Shown here one piece after another: positions 1 through 6,935 of a DNA stretch of 19,296 nt. Location: the NCBI GenBank assembly GCA_044868295.1, contig JBIOWF010000316.1, positions 1-19,296 of the forward strand, in the 5' to 3' direction. The first letter of the stretch is position 1, and each line of letters begins with the position of its first letter. Made by a program: the position numbers and the translations under genes. A model generated the notes under the pieces. The model made no database searches and was not told where the DNA came from. It worked only from the letters and a program-made list of their open reading frames with translations. This DNA is from JBIOWF01 sp044868295 (GTDB taxonomy: Bacteria > Actinomycetota > Actinomycetes > Streptosporangiales > Streptosporangiaceae).

Positions 1-10
1 CAAAGCGCAT
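1..10 (-). CDS. Possible first codons of cysM (cysteine synthase), truncated by window edge
   Basis: An ATG reading Met-Arg-Phe begins at position 10 on the minus strand, about 30 bases after the cysO stop. In Mycobacterium tuberculosis and many other actinobacteria the gene after mec and cysO is cysM, the O-phosphoserine-dependent cysteine synthase that uses thiocarboxylated CysO, and it starts with a similar Met-Arg-aromatic sequence. Only three codons are visible, so this call rests on gene order. It could also be the start of an unrelated gene. Confidence 0.3.
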
Positions 11-40
11 GTCGTACGGCTTTCGCGTCGCGATCGCTTG

Positions 41-319
41 TCAGCGAGCGCCGCCGGCGACGGCGGGCAGCACGGTGACCGTGTCGCCGTCGGCGACCGG
101 CGTGCCGAGGCCGCCGAGGAACCGGACGTCCTCGTCGTTGAGGTACACGTTAACGAAGCGGCGCAGACCCGCGTCATCCACCAGGCGGGCCTTCAGGCCG
201 GGGTGGCGCGACTCCAGGTCGCCGATCAGCTCTTCCAGGGTCGACCCCTTCGCGTCGACGGCCTTGGCGCCGTCGGTGTAGTTGCGCAGGATGGTCGGAA
301 TGCGGACCTCGATGGCCAT
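41..319 (-). CDS. cysO: Ubiquitin-like sulfur carrier protein CysO (MoaD/ThiS family)
   Basis: A 92-residue beta-grasp protein. It closely resembles mycobacterial CysO, including the segments around residues 6-11 (RIPTIL), 55-68 (FVNVYLNDEDVRF) and the C-terminus (TVLPAVAGG, residues 82-90). CysO carries sulfur as a C-terminal thiocarboxylate and donates it to O-phosphoserine on CysM; the CysO-cysteine adduct is then hydrolysed by the JAMM protease Mec. The start ATG has an AAGGAG ribosome-binding sequence 11 bases upstream. Oddly, the protein does not end at Gly-Gly: two extra residues, Ala-Arg, follow, so they would have to be removed before activation. The gene lies about 230 bp after mec on the same strand. 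The family assignment is firm; the need for processing is inferred. Confidence 0.93.
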   Translation of the reverse strand: MAIEVRIPTILRNYTDGAKAVDAKGSTLEELIGDLESRHPGLKARLVDDAGLRRFVNVYLNDEDVRFLGGLGTPVADGDTVTVLPAVAGGAR

Positions 320-410
320 CGCGGCTCAATCTCCTTGATCAATGGTCGTCATGATGAGCAGCCACCTCATTGGAACATGGGTGGACTGGTGGGGATTCCA
401 GGAAAAGAGC

Positions 411-539
411 TCAGCGACAGTCGTAGACGACCACGGACGGAGTGTGCGCGAAGAGAAACCTCTGCACGGGGGAGCCATGACCCATCCGGCCCGGCAGGAC
501 AGCCGACGACGACACACGGCGGCCGTCGTCTGTACGCAT
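411..539 (-). CDS. Candidate 42-aa small ORF (possible cysteine leader peptide) between mec and cysO
   Basis: The unusually long mec-cysO gap holds an open frame of 42 codons that starts 10 bases after the mec stop and ends 91 bases before the cysO ATG. An internal ATG at 485 would give 24 residues (starting MGHGSPVQRF) and may be the real start. The peptide ends in Val-Val-Val-Tyr-Asp-Cys-Arg, placing a single cysteine codon second from the end. Short ORFs with late cysteine codons precede several actinobacterial sulfur genes and act as cysteine-sensing leaders; here this role is inferred from position and the Cys codon. Neither start has a strong Shine-Dalgarno sequence, which weakens the call. 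It could simply be untranslated spacer. Confidence 0.35.
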   Translation of the reverse strand: MRTDDGRRVSSSAVLPGRMGHGSPVQRFLFAHTPSVVVYDCR

Positions 540-549
540 GTCGCCCAGT

Positions 550-963
550 TTAACCGTAGTGCTCCACGATCTTGACTGGCTCCTCCGTGATGACGCCGTC
601 GACGATCCGGTAGGAGCGGAACTCCTCTTCGTCCGTGGCCGTGGAGACCAGCACGTAGTGCGCGCCGGGTTCGGAGGCGTAGCTCACGTCGGTCCGCGAC
701 GGGTAGGCCTCGGTGGCCGTGTGCGAGTGATAGATGACCACCGGCTCCTCGTCCCGGTCGTCCATCTCCCGCCACACGCGGAACTGCTCCATCGAGTCGA
801 ACCGGTAGAACGTGGGAGACCGCTCCGCGTTCTCCATCTGGACGAACCGCTCGGGCCGGTCCGAGCCGATCGGCCCGGCGATGACGCCGCAGGCCTCGTC
901 AGGGTGGTCCGCCCGGGCATGGGAAACGATCTTGTCGACCAGTTCCCGTGAGATCGTCAGCAT
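550..963 (-). CDS. mec: Mec-type JAMM/M67 metallopeptidase (CysO-cysteine hydrolase)
   Basis: A 137-residue zinc isopeptidase-like enzyme. The complete JAMM signature is visible: Glu23 (PDEACG), His79-Ser80-His81 (YHSHT), Ser89 and Asp92 (PSRTD), with the canonical H-x-H-x7-S-x2-D spacing. In M. tuberculosis the orthologue Mec (Rv1334) releases cysteine from the CysO-cysteine adduct, completing a pathway independent of O-acetylserine. The gene sits between a DUF2017 gene (9-base gap) and cysO on the same strand, so co-transcription is likely. The ATG at 963 has only a weak ribosome-binding sequence. The enzyme is also the best local candidate for trimming the two residues beyond Gly-Gly in this CysO. 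Confidence 0.92.
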   Translation of the reverse strand: MLTISRELVDKIVSHARADHPDEACGVIAGPIGSDRPERFVQMENAERSPTFYRFDSMEQFRVWREMDDRDEEPVVIYHSHTATEAYPSRTDVSYASEPGAHYVLVSTATDEEEFRSYRIVDGVITEEPVKIVEHYG

Positions 964-972
964 GCAGGAAAA

Positions 973-1497
973 CTACCAAAGCGCCCGGACGAGAGTGTCC
1001 TGGAGGTAGGTCAGCCAGTCATAGGTGACGTACGCCGGATAACGCGGATCCTCCTCCGACATCGCCGCGATCTCGTCGTGGATCTCCTCCGTCACCTCCA
1101 GCCGGACGCCGAGCGCCAACCGCACGTCGTTGAGCGCGCGCAGCCAGGCCTGGCCCTGCTCCGGGGTGAGGTCGAGCCTGCCCGGCTCGGCCGTCTCCAG
1201 AAGAGTCGTCGCGTCGGCGCGCTTGGCCTCCCGCAACGTGGCCTCGGTGTAGCGGCGGAACTCCCCCGACGCCTCGTCGTCGTCCTTGTACGCCGAGGGG
1301 AACAGCCGGGACAGCACCGGGTCGGAGGGCGCCTCGGCGGGCCCGATGCCGAGCGCGCGCTCCAGCGGGTCGTCACCGGTCGGGCCGGGCTCCACAAGGC
1401 CAAGGATCTGAGAGACGAGCGAGCGCAGGATCGACGCCTCACCCACGTCCAACTGGATCGAGACGCCCTTTCGCGTCGACTTGAAGCCGGTGCTCAT
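973..1497 (-). CDS. DUF2017 family protein
   Basis: A predicted 174-residue soluble acidic protein, rich in helix-forming and charged residues, resembling the DUF2017 family encoded next to clpS in actinobacteria. The start at 1497 is chosen because GGGAGG lies 5 bases upstream; the frame stays open to a GTG at 1521 without comparable support. No catalytic motif is recognised. The C-terminal part contains conserved-looking aromatic stretches (PRYPAYVTYDWLTYLQ, near residues 152-167). It lies 55 bases after clpS and 9 bases before mec, all on one strand. Biochemical function is unknown; its constant link to ClpS suggests, without proof, a regulatory role near Clp proteolysis. Confidence 0.85.
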   Translation of the reverse strand: MSTGFKSTRKGVSIQLDVGEASILRSLVSQILGLVEPGPTGDDPLERALGIGPAEAPSDPVLSRLFPSAYKDDDEASGEFRRYTEATLREAKRADATTLLETAEPGRLDLTPEQGQAWLRALNDVRLALGVRLEVTEEIHDEIAAMSEEDPRYPAYVTYDWLTYLQDTLVRALW

Positions 1498-1552
1498 GAG
1501 CCCTCCCGGCCCGACGGCCACGAGAAGCGGTCTCCGGTGATCGGCTCACTCA

Positions 1553-1849
1553 CTAGGCGTCCTGCTGCACTGTGGCCCACAGGCCGTAGGAGTGGAGGAT
1601 CTGCACGTCGCGCTCCATCTCTTCCCGGGTGCCGCTGGCCACCACGGCCTTACCCTTGTGGTGCACGTCCATCATCAGTTTCTCCGCCTTCGACCGTGGA
1701 TAGCCGAACACGGTCTGGAACACATAGGTGACATAGGACATCAGGTTGACCGGGTCGTTCCAGACGATCGTCAGCCACGGCAAATCGGGCCGCACGTCCA
1801 CCGACGGACGCTCGACCTCGATCGGAGCGGTGCTACCCACAATCACCAT
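1553..1849 (-). CDS. clpS: ATP-dependent Clp protease adaptor ClpS
   Basis: A 98-residue adaptor that, in this family, binds substrates with destabilising N-terminal residues and delivers them to the ClpC/ClpA chaperone of the Clp protease. Recognition comes from the core beginning PWLTIVWNDPVN (residues 24-35), the helix with YVTYVFQTVFGY (39-50), and the KAEKLMMDVHHKGKAVV block (54-70) that includes the N-degron pocket region. Length is normal for the family. It is the first gene of the leftward operon and is divergent from pncB with only 30 bases between starts, so the two promoters must overlap. The same order (pncB, clpS, ..., mec, cysO) is found in M. tuberculosis. Confidence 0.95.
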   Translation of the reverse strand: MVIVGSTAPIEVERPSVDVRPDLPWLTIVWNDPVNLMSYVTYVFQTVFGYPRSKAEKLMMDVHHKGKAVVASGTREEMERDVQILHSYGLWATVQQDA

Positions 1850-1867
1850 CCTGCCCTACGCCGGTCG

Positions 1868-1873
1868 TAGTCT
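1868..1873 (+). promoter_or_regulatory. Possible -10 element for leaderless pncB transcript
   Basis: TAGTCT fits the actinobacterial -10 pattern TANNNT and ends 6 bases before the GTG start of pncB, with no Shine-Dalgarno sequence in front of the GTG. This spacing is what a leaderless mRNA would show. No clear -35 is visible. It is inferred from pattern only. Confidence 0.35.
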
Positions 1874-1879
1874 CGACAC

Positions 1880-3163
1880 GTGAAGATGACCATGAGAACT
1901 GCCTTGCTCACAGATCGATATGAGCTGACCATGCTTCAGGCCGCGCTGGCCGACGGCGTGGCGCATCGGCGGACCGTTTTCGAGGTCTTCGCACGTCGCC
2001 TGCCCGGAGGGCGGCGATATGGGGTGGTGGCCGGGACCGGCCGGGTGCTCGACGCGCTGGAGGAATTCCGGTTCGGCGACACGGAGCTGGACTTCCTCCG
2101 GGCCGATCACGTGGTCGACGAGCCCACTCTGGCGTTTCTGGCCGATTACCGGTTCTCCGGACACGTGTACGGCTATCGCGAAGGCGAGACCTACTTCCCC
2201 GGCTCGCCGATCATGGTCGTGGAGGCCCCGTTCGCCGAGGCGGTGCTGCTGGAGACGATCATCCTCTCGATACTCAACCACGATTCCGCGGTCGCCTCGG
2301 CCGCCTCCCGGATGGTCCACGCGGCGGGCGACCGGCCGATCATCGAGATGGGCTCCCGCCGCACCCACGAGGTGGCCGCGGTCGCGGCGGCGCGAGCGGC
2401 CTGTCTGTCCGGTTTCACCTCCACCTCCAACCTGATGGCCGGTCACCTGTACGGCCTGCCGACCGCGGGCACCGCCGCCCACGCTTTCACCCTGCTCCAC
2501 GACTCGGAGGAGGACGCCTTCCGGGCCCAGCTGGAGTCCCTCGGCACCGGGACGACCCTGCTGGTGGACACCTACGACGTGGCGAAAGCCGTACGGACGG
2601 CCATGGAGCTGGCCGGGCCCGACCTCGGCGCGGTGCGGATCGACTCCGGCGACCTGGCCACCGCCGCGCTGGAGGTGCGGCGCATGCTCGACGTGTTCGG
2701 CGCCGACCGGACCAGGATCGTCGTCACCGGCGACCTCGACGAGTTCGCCATCGCCGCGCTCGCCGCCGCCCCCGTCCAGGGATACGGCGTGGGCACCTCC
2801 GTCGCCACCGGCTCCGGCCACCCGACGGCCAACCTCGTCTACAAGCTGGTCGCCCGCGAGGACGCGTCGGGGCGGCTCCAGCCGGTCGCCAAGCAGTCGG
2901 TCGGCAAGCCGAGCAAGGGCGGCCGCAAGTGGGCCTACCGCCAGACCGTGGACGGCACCGCCACCGCCGAGATCGTCACCACCCGGCCCGAGGACGGTGC
3001 GGGCCGCCCACTGCTGACCGAACTGGTCCGGGACGGGCAGGTCATCGGCCGGGAACCGCTGCCGGTCGCGAGGGACCGGCACCGGACCGCGCGGAGCGAG
3101 TTGCCGCCGATGGCCCACAGCCTCTCCCCTGGAGACCCGGCAATCCCTACCATCTTCAATTGA
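1880..3163 (+). CDS. pncB: Nicotinate phosphoribosyltransferase
   Basis: A 427-residue enzyme that converts nicotinate and PRPP to nicotinate mononucleotide, the committed step of the Preiss-Handler NAD salvage route. Family landmarks are the N-terminal TDRYELTMLQAAL (residues 11-23), EMGSRRTHE (156-164), STSNLMAGHLYGLPTAGTAAHAF (181-203, with His201 at the position of the phosphorylated histidine), RIDSGDL (253-259), VTGDLDE (282-288) and GYGVGT (301-306). The chosen GTG at 1880 has no Shine-Dalgarno sequence; in-frame ATGs at 1886 and 1892 are alternatives. It is divergent from clpS and followed by pncA on the same strand. A strong hairpin overlapping its stop codon suggests that transcription may end or be attenuated before pncA. 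Confidence 0.95.
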   Translation: MKMTMRTALLTDRYELTMLQAALADGVAHRRTVFEVFARRLPGGRRYGVVAGTGRVLDALEEFRFGDTELDFLRADHVVDEPTLAFLADYRFSGHVYGYREGETYFPGSPIMVVEAPFAEAVLLETIILSILNHDSAVASAASRMVHAAGDRPIIEMGSRRTHEVAAVAAARAACLSGFTSTSNLMAGHLYGLPTAGTAAHAFTLLHDSEEDAFRAQLESLGTGTTLLVDTYDVAKAVRTAMELAGPDLGAVRIDSGDLATAALEVRRMLDVFGADRTRIVVTGDLDEFAIAALAAAPVQGYGVGTSVATGSGHPTANLVYKLVAREDASGRLQPVAKQSVGKPSKGGRKWAYRQTVDGTATAEIVTTRPEDGAGRPLLTELVRDGQVIGREPLPVARDRHRTARSELPPMAHSLSPGDPAIPTIFN

Positions 3164-3208
3164 TCGCGGAAGAGCGGCGCATGAGGACGACGCCGGTCTT
3201 CCGCGATC
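3162..3208 (+). terminator. Perfect 12-bp inverted repeat between pncB and pncA
   Basis: GATCGCGGAAGA (3162-3173) and TCTTCCGCGATC (3197-3208) are exact reverse complements around a 23-base loop, which itself contains a CGGCG/CGCCG pair (3175-3179 and 3191-3195). The right arm is followed by GTTTTAGG, a short T-run. The left arm overlaps the pncB stop codon. It looks like an intrinsic terminator, possibly leaky because pncA starts only 17 bases later. Confidence 0.7.
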
Positions 3209-3225
3209 GTTTTAGGGTGGTTGGT

Positions 3226-3810
3226 ATGAAGAGGGTCCTCATCGTCACGGACGTTCAGAACGACTTCTGTGAAGGCGGCAGCCTCGCCGTGCGCGGCGGC
3301 GCCGACGTCGCCGAGGCGATCAGCCGCCACGCGCTCCAGCATGGCTACGACCATGTCGTGGCCACCCGCGACTACCACGTGACTCCGGGGGCGCATTTCG
3401 CCACCGAGCCCGATTTCGTGGACAGCTGGCCCTCGCACTGCGTGGTGGGCACCCCCGGCGCGCACTTCCACCCCGCGCTGGACACCTCCAAGGTGGAGGA
3501 GATCTTCAGCAAGGGCGCCTACACGGCCGCGTACAGCGGCTTCGAGGCGTTCACCGACGACGGGACCGACCTCATCGACTGGCTCCGGGCGCGTGACGTC
3601 GAGGCCCTTGACGTCGTCGGCATCGCCACCGACCACTGCGTCCGGGCGACGGCGCTGGACGGGGTGCGGGGCGGCTTCGCCGTACAGGTCCTGCTGGACC
3701 TGACCGCCGGTGTGGCCAGGGAGACCACCGACGCCGCCCTGGCCCAGATGGCGCACGCGGGAGTGAAACTGACCGGCGTCCCCCTGGTCCGCCCAGCCCC
3801 ACTCCCCTGA
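3226..3810 (+). CDS. pncA: Nicotinamidase (pyrazinamidase-type, isochorismatase fold)
   Basis: A 194-residue hydrolase that deamidates nicotinamide to nicotinate, the substrate of the neighbouring PncB. The catalytic triad is visible as Asp9 (VTDVQNDFCEGGS), Lys96 (FSKGAYTAAYSGFE) and Cys138 (GIATDHCVRATA). Metal ligands are Asp49, His51, His57 and His71. The Lys, Cys and metal positions coincide exactly with numbering in M. tuberculosis PncA, and the triad Asp is shifted by one residue. The ATG at 3226 is preferred: AGGGTGG lies 6 bases upstream and it gives the family length, although the frame remains open far upstream inside pncB. By family knowledge such enzymes also hydrolyse pyrazinamide. 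Confidence 0.95.
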   Translation: MKRVLIVTDVQNDFCEGGSLAVRGGADVAEAISRHALQHGYDHVVATRDYHVTPGAHFATEPDFVDSWPSHCVVGTPGAHFHPALDTSKVEEIFSKGAYTAAYSGFEAFTDDGTDLIDWLRARDVEALDVVGIATDHCVRATALDGVRGGFAVQVLLDLTAGVARETTDAALAQMAHAGVKLTGVPLVRPAPLP

Positions 3811-3821
3811 CTCGCCATACT

Positions 3822-3840
3822 CAGCGGCTCATTTCCGCTG
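3822..3840. terminator. Small hairpin between convergent pncA and helicase genes
   Basis: CAGCGG (3822-3827) and CCGCTG (3835-3840) form a 6-bp stem around a 7-base loop, covering the stop codon of the minus-strand helicase gene. Only 18 bases separate the two convergent coding regions, so this is the sole candidate terminator. It has no T-run and is weak. Confidence 0.35.
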
Positions 3841-5580
3841 GGCCGCCCATTTGCGGATCATGGCGATGCGCTCGCGGATCTGGTCGGTGGAGGCCTGCGC
3901 GATGGCGGGGCCGCCGCAGGACCTGCGCAGCTCCGAGTGGATCACCCCGTGCGGCTGGCCGGTGCGGTGATTCCACGCTCCGACGAGGCCGTTGAGCTCC
4001 TTGCGCAGCTCGTGGATCTGCTCGTGCGGCGCCGGCTCCGGCTCCGCCTCCGGCTGGGGCGTGCGCCGCTTGGCGGCCTGCTGGTCCGCCTGCCGCTTGC
4101 GCAGTAGCGAGGCCACCTGGTCGGGCTCCAGCAGCCCGGGTAGGCCGATGAAGTCCTCCTCCTCCGGGGATCCGGGGGCGGCCGCCGTGCCGAACTCGCC
4201 GCCGTCGAACAGCACCCGGTCGAAGGTCGCCGACGCTTCCAGAGTCTGAAAGGGCAGCTCGTCGCCGAGCGCGTCGGGCTGCTTCTTCTCCTGCTGCGCC
4301 TGCTCCAGGAGCAGGTCGTCCAGCCCGTCCTCGGCCTGCTTGCGGTCCAGGACGTGGTCGCGCTCGGCCTCCATCTCGGCGGCCAGGCCCATCAGGGTCG
4401 GGACCGACGGCACGAACACCGAGGCGGTCTCGCCCCGCTTTCTGGCCCGGACGAAACGCCCCACGGCCTGGGCGAAGAACAGCGGCGTCGAAATGCTGGT
4501 GGCGTAGACCCCGACCGCCAGACGCGGGATGTCGACACCCTCGGAGACCATGCGGACCGCGACCAGCCACCGTGCCTGCGAGGCGGTGAAATCCTTGATC
4601 TTCTTGCTGGCGCCTGGGTCGTCCGAGAGCACGATCGACGCGCCCTCGCCGGTGACCGTCCGGATGTGCCGGGCGTAGGCGCGGGCCGACTCGTGGTCGG
4701 AGGCGATCACCAGGCCTCCGGCGTCCGGCATGCCCCGCCTGACCTCGGTGAGCCGCCGGTCGGCCGCGTGGATGACCTGGCGGATCCAGTCGCCCTTCGG
4801 GTCGAGGGCGGCCCGCCACGCCTGTGCGAGCTGGTCCTTGGTCAGCGGCGTGCCGAGCGTGGCGGTGATCTCGTCGCCCGCCCGGGTGCGCCACTTCATC
4901 TCTCCCGAGTAGGCCAGGAAGATGACCGGCCGGACGACGCCGTCGGCCAGCGCCGGGCCGTACCCGTAGGAGTAGTCGGAGACGCTGCGCAGCGCGCCGT
5001 CGCCGTCCTCGACGTAGGAGACGAACGGGATCGGGCTGTCGTCGGACCGGAACGGCGTGCCGGTCAGCCCCAGCCGCCTCGTCGCCGGCTCGAAGGCCTC
5101 CCGGATGCCGTCGCCCCACGACTTGGAATCGCCCGCGTGGTGGACCTCGTCGAAGATGATCAGCGTCTTGCGCGCCTCAGTCCGCGCCCGGTGTAGCGCC
5201 GGGTGCATGGCGACCTGCGCGTACGTGACGGCCACGCCGATGTAGTCACGCGAGGTGGCGCCCTGGCTGTTCTTGAACTCGGGGTCGATGCCGATGCCGA
5301 CCCTGGCCGCGGCGTCCGCCCACTGCCGCTTCAGGTGCTCCGTCGGGGTGACGATCGTGATGGCCCGGACGATGCCCCGGGTGAGCAGCTCGCTGGCGAT
5401 CCGCAGCGCGTACGTGGTCTTGCCCGCGCCCGGGGTCGCCACCGTGAGGAAGTCCCTCGGCTCGCGCTGAAAGTACAGGTCATAGGCCTCTTGCTGCCAC
5501 GCGCGCAGTTTCGGCGCGGTTCCCCACGCGGCGCGATCGGGATAGGAGGGCGAAAGATGCGACGCCGCGGACACGCTCAT
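3829..5580 (-). CDS. SF2 DEAD/DEAH-box helicase (ResIII-like)
   Basis: A 583-residue superfamily 2 ATPase. Visible motifs are Walker A ATPGAGKTT (48-56), motif II DEVHH (144-148), motif III TGTPFR (173-178), motif V near VSEGVDIPRL (345-354) and motif VI QAVGRFVRARKRGE (371-384). The remaining ~200 residues are charged, include a Gln/Glu/Lys-rich stretch, and end in a small helical segment with HRTGQPHGVIHSELRR. The start at 5580 is set by GAAGGAGG 4 bases upstream; the frame continues to 5643. The fold matches type III restriction/XPB-like translocases, but no nuclease domain, methylase or specificity gene is nearby, so a DNA-repair or RNA role is equally possible. It appears monocistronic and convergent with pncA. 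Confidence 0.88.
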   Translation of the reverse strand: MSVSAASHLSPSYPDRAAWGTAPKLRAWQQEAYDLYFQREPRDFLTVATPGAGKTTYALRIASELLTRGIVRAITIVTPTEHLKRQWADAAARVGIGIDPEFKNSQGATSRDYIGVAVTYAQVAMHPALHRARTEARKTLIIFDEVHHAGDSKSWGDGIREAFEPATRRLGLTGTPFRSDDSPIPFVSYVEDGDGALRSVSDYSYGYGPALADGVVRPVIFLAYSGEMKWRTRAGDEITATLGTPLTKDQLAQAWRAALDPKGDWIRQVIHAADRRLTEVRRGMPDAGGLVIASDHESARAYARHIRTVTGEGASIVLSDDPGASKKIKDFTASQARWLVAVRMVSEGVDIPRLAVGVYATSISTPLFFAQAVGRFVRARKRGETASVFVPSVPTLMGLAAEMEAERDHVLDRKQAEDGLDDLLLEQAQQEKKQPDALGDELPFQTLEASATFDRVLFDGGEFGTAAAPGSPEEEDFIGLPGLLEPDQVASLLRKRQADQQAAKRRTPQPEAEPEPAPHEQIHELRKELNGLVGAWNHRTGQPHGVIHSELRRSCGGPAIAQASTDQIRERIAMIRKWAAQRK

Positions 5581-5818
5581 GCGGCCTCCTTCGGAGATCG
5601 CATTCGCGAGACGCCGCTGTGCCCCCTGGCTCGCTCGCCGCACTCGCTCACAGAACCCACCCTGAGCTCACTGGGACATTGCCGTATCTATCGGTTCGCT
5701 CCCTCACAGTGACCCCAGGGTAGTCGCCACCACCGACAAGACGTGCCGACCAACCGAGATTCCCTCACTCGGCCGCCGCATGTGCTATGGGCCCGTACGG
5801 CTCACGCGCGCCGCCGGC
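5581..5818. other. Non-coding stretch upstream of the helicase gene
   Basis: This stretch holds the Shine-Dalgarno sequence of the helicase gene (around 5585-5592) and presumably its promoter. No convincing -35/-10 pair was identified. Open frames crossing it have no ribosome-binding site and no recognisable protein. Confidence 0.5.
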
Positions 5819-5870
5819 CAGGGCGGACGGTTCCCGGACATGTTCCGATGCCCGAGAACCGTCCGCCCTG
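5819..5870 (-). terminator. 15-bp perfect hairpin after the first collagen-like gene
   Basis: CAGGGCGGACGGTTC (5819-5833) and GAACCGTCCGCCCTG (5856-5870) are exact reverse complements around a 22-base loop. The structure begins 23 bases after the stop codon of the minus-strand gene at 5894. No T-run follows. A homologous hairpin stands at the same distance after the second copy at 7141-7194, so it belongs to the duplicated unit. Confidence 0.72.
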
Positions 5871-5893
5871 CTCGTAACGCACTTAAGCTATCG

Positions 5894-6790
5894 TCACCCC
5901 TGGTCTGGTGGACTAATGAACTGCAACGCGCTGCAGGGAGGATTGCCAAGCGGCCCGGGAGCAAGCGGAGAGAATACGCTACATACCGTCGTGGCCACGA
6001 CTCCGCTCGAAGTCCGCAGGGTAATTTGCAGGCCAGGCCAGCCCCCGGGTGGTACAGGCAGGAAGTCCACCGGTGGCAAGACCGGGCCCGTGACGGAGGC
6101 CGCGATCACGCCACCTGGGTACCCCGCCAACTGAAGGAGGTGCCACGCCGTGCCAGAGGGATTTCGGGAGTCCCGGATCCATGTTGCGCCGCTACCCGTG
6201 ACAATCGCGGTGAAGGTGGCCCCACCCAGTGCTGAGGCCGGTGTCGTGGTGCCTGTCTCGAGGGGTGGTGCAGGGATCCATACCGAGTCAATACTCCTGG
6301 TTGGCCCGGGAAATCCTTGGGGTCCTTGGGGTCCGCGGGGACCTTCCTTGCACTTTACCTTGCAGCCGTCCTTGCGGGATTTGCCGTCACAGTCGAACTT
6401 GTCGAACTTGTCGTTGTCGGACTTGTCGTCACACTCGTCCGGGCGGGACTTGCCGTCACAATCGCGCTCGCCGAACTTGTTGTCACAATCGTCCTTGCAG
6501 AACCTGCTGTGACAGTCGTCCTTGCAGAACTTGTGGGGGCAGCCCCTACAGACGTTATGGTGGCAAACGCGGCGGGCGACAGGCGTGTGGGCGGCAGCGG
6601 GGACGCCGTCCCTGTTCACCTGCCGATCGGCCGGTCCGGCTTCAGCGACTGCGGCGGCGGTGCCCGCGATGGCGAACTCCGGAGCGGACAGTCCCACGGC
6701 CCCACAGGCCACGGTCACTGCGATGGCCCACGTCAGCAGACGAGTGCCGGAAAACAGGCTGGAAAACGGCCTGCTCCTACGAGGAATCAC
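5894..6790 (-). CDS. Secreted Cys-rich acidic protein with short collagen-like segment (copy 1)
   Basis: A 298-residue protein of unknown function. In order: Sec signal peptide (about 1-43, basic start MIPRRSR then a hydrophobic stretch); an Ala/Pro linker; a Cys/Asp/Lys-rich region (76-147) with 12 cysteines; five G-X-Y triplets (150-164); and a C-terminal domain (165-298) with two cysteines (270, 286). The Cys-rich region contains three 9-residue repeats (KFCKDDCHS-like, 87-113) and a repeated DCDGKSR motif (110 and 133 onward). The GTG start has AGGGGG 7 bases upstream and overlaps the stop of a 40-codon ORF (GTGA). It is a paralogue of the gene at 7216-7962, with the same signal peptide and C-terminal domain. 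Extracytoplasmic metal or calcium binding is conceivable but unproven. Confidence 0.78.
   Translation of the reverse strand: MIPRRSRPFSSLFSGTRLLTWAIAVTVACGAVGLSAPEFAIAGTAAAVAEAGPADRQVNRDGVPAAAHTPVARRVCHHNVCRGCPHKFCKDDCHSRFCKDDCDNKFGERDCDGKSRPDECDDKSDNDKFDKFDCDGKSRKDGCKVKCKEGPRGPQGPQGFPGPTRSIDSVWIPAPPLETGTTTPASALGGATFTAIVTGSGATWIRDSRNPSGTAWHLLQLAGYPGGVIAASVTGPVLPPVDFLPVPPGGWPGLQITLRTSSGVVATTVCSVFSPLAPGPLGNPPCSALQFISPPDQG
6452..6532 (-). repeat. Three 27-bp units encoding 9-residue Cys-rich repeats
   Basis: Within copy 1, consecutive 27-base units (6506-6532, 6479-6505, 6452-6478) encode KFCKDDCHS, RFCKDDCDN and KFGERDCDG. The first two are nearly identical at the DNA level; the third is diverged and has lost its first cysteine. 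This is a coding tandem repeat that probably expanded by slippage or unequal crossover. Confidence 0.7.
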
Positions 6791-6909
6791 TTGATTTCCC
6801 CCTGCGGCGAGAATGGTTTCTGAGCACCGACTTTGTCAGCGATGCCAGCGGGAGATACCCATTCGACGAAGTAAGGACGCATGCCGGAAGTTTCGGCGAA
6901 GGTAAACAT
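6787..6909 (-). CDS. Conserved 40-aa small ORF coupled to collagen-like gene (copy 1)
   Basis: A 40-codon frame starting MFTFAETSGM and ending PFSPQGEIK. Its TGA stop overlaps the GTG start of the downstream secreted-protein gene (GTGA), a layout typical of translational coupling. An almost identical ORF precedes copy 2. The two differ at three bases (Met10/Thr, Asp25/Glu, and one silent GCC/GCT), with no indels, whereas the sequence just upstream of the ATG has several differences and an indel. This pattern favours translation. There is no Shine-Dalgarno sequence, no signal peptide and no membrane segment, so the product would be cytosolic. I do not recognise the family. It may be a functional microprotein or a regulatory upstream ORF. 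Confidence 0.5.
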   Translation of the reverse strand: MFTFAETSGMRPYFVEWVSPAGIADKVGAQKPFSPQGEIK

Positions 6910-6935
6910 ATGACACGTCAAACAAAAGAGCACAG

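Noticed and set aside
1856..3118. Long minus-strand open frame of ~420 codons opposite pncB
   Set aside because: It is the antisense shadow of a clearly recognised nicotinate phosphoribosyltransferase; its Gly/Arg/Val-rich translation resembles no protein.
3829..5580. Helicase as part of a restriction or phage-defence system
   Set aside because: No methylase, nuclease, specificity or other defence gene is adjacent; its neighbours are pncA and secreted-protein genes.
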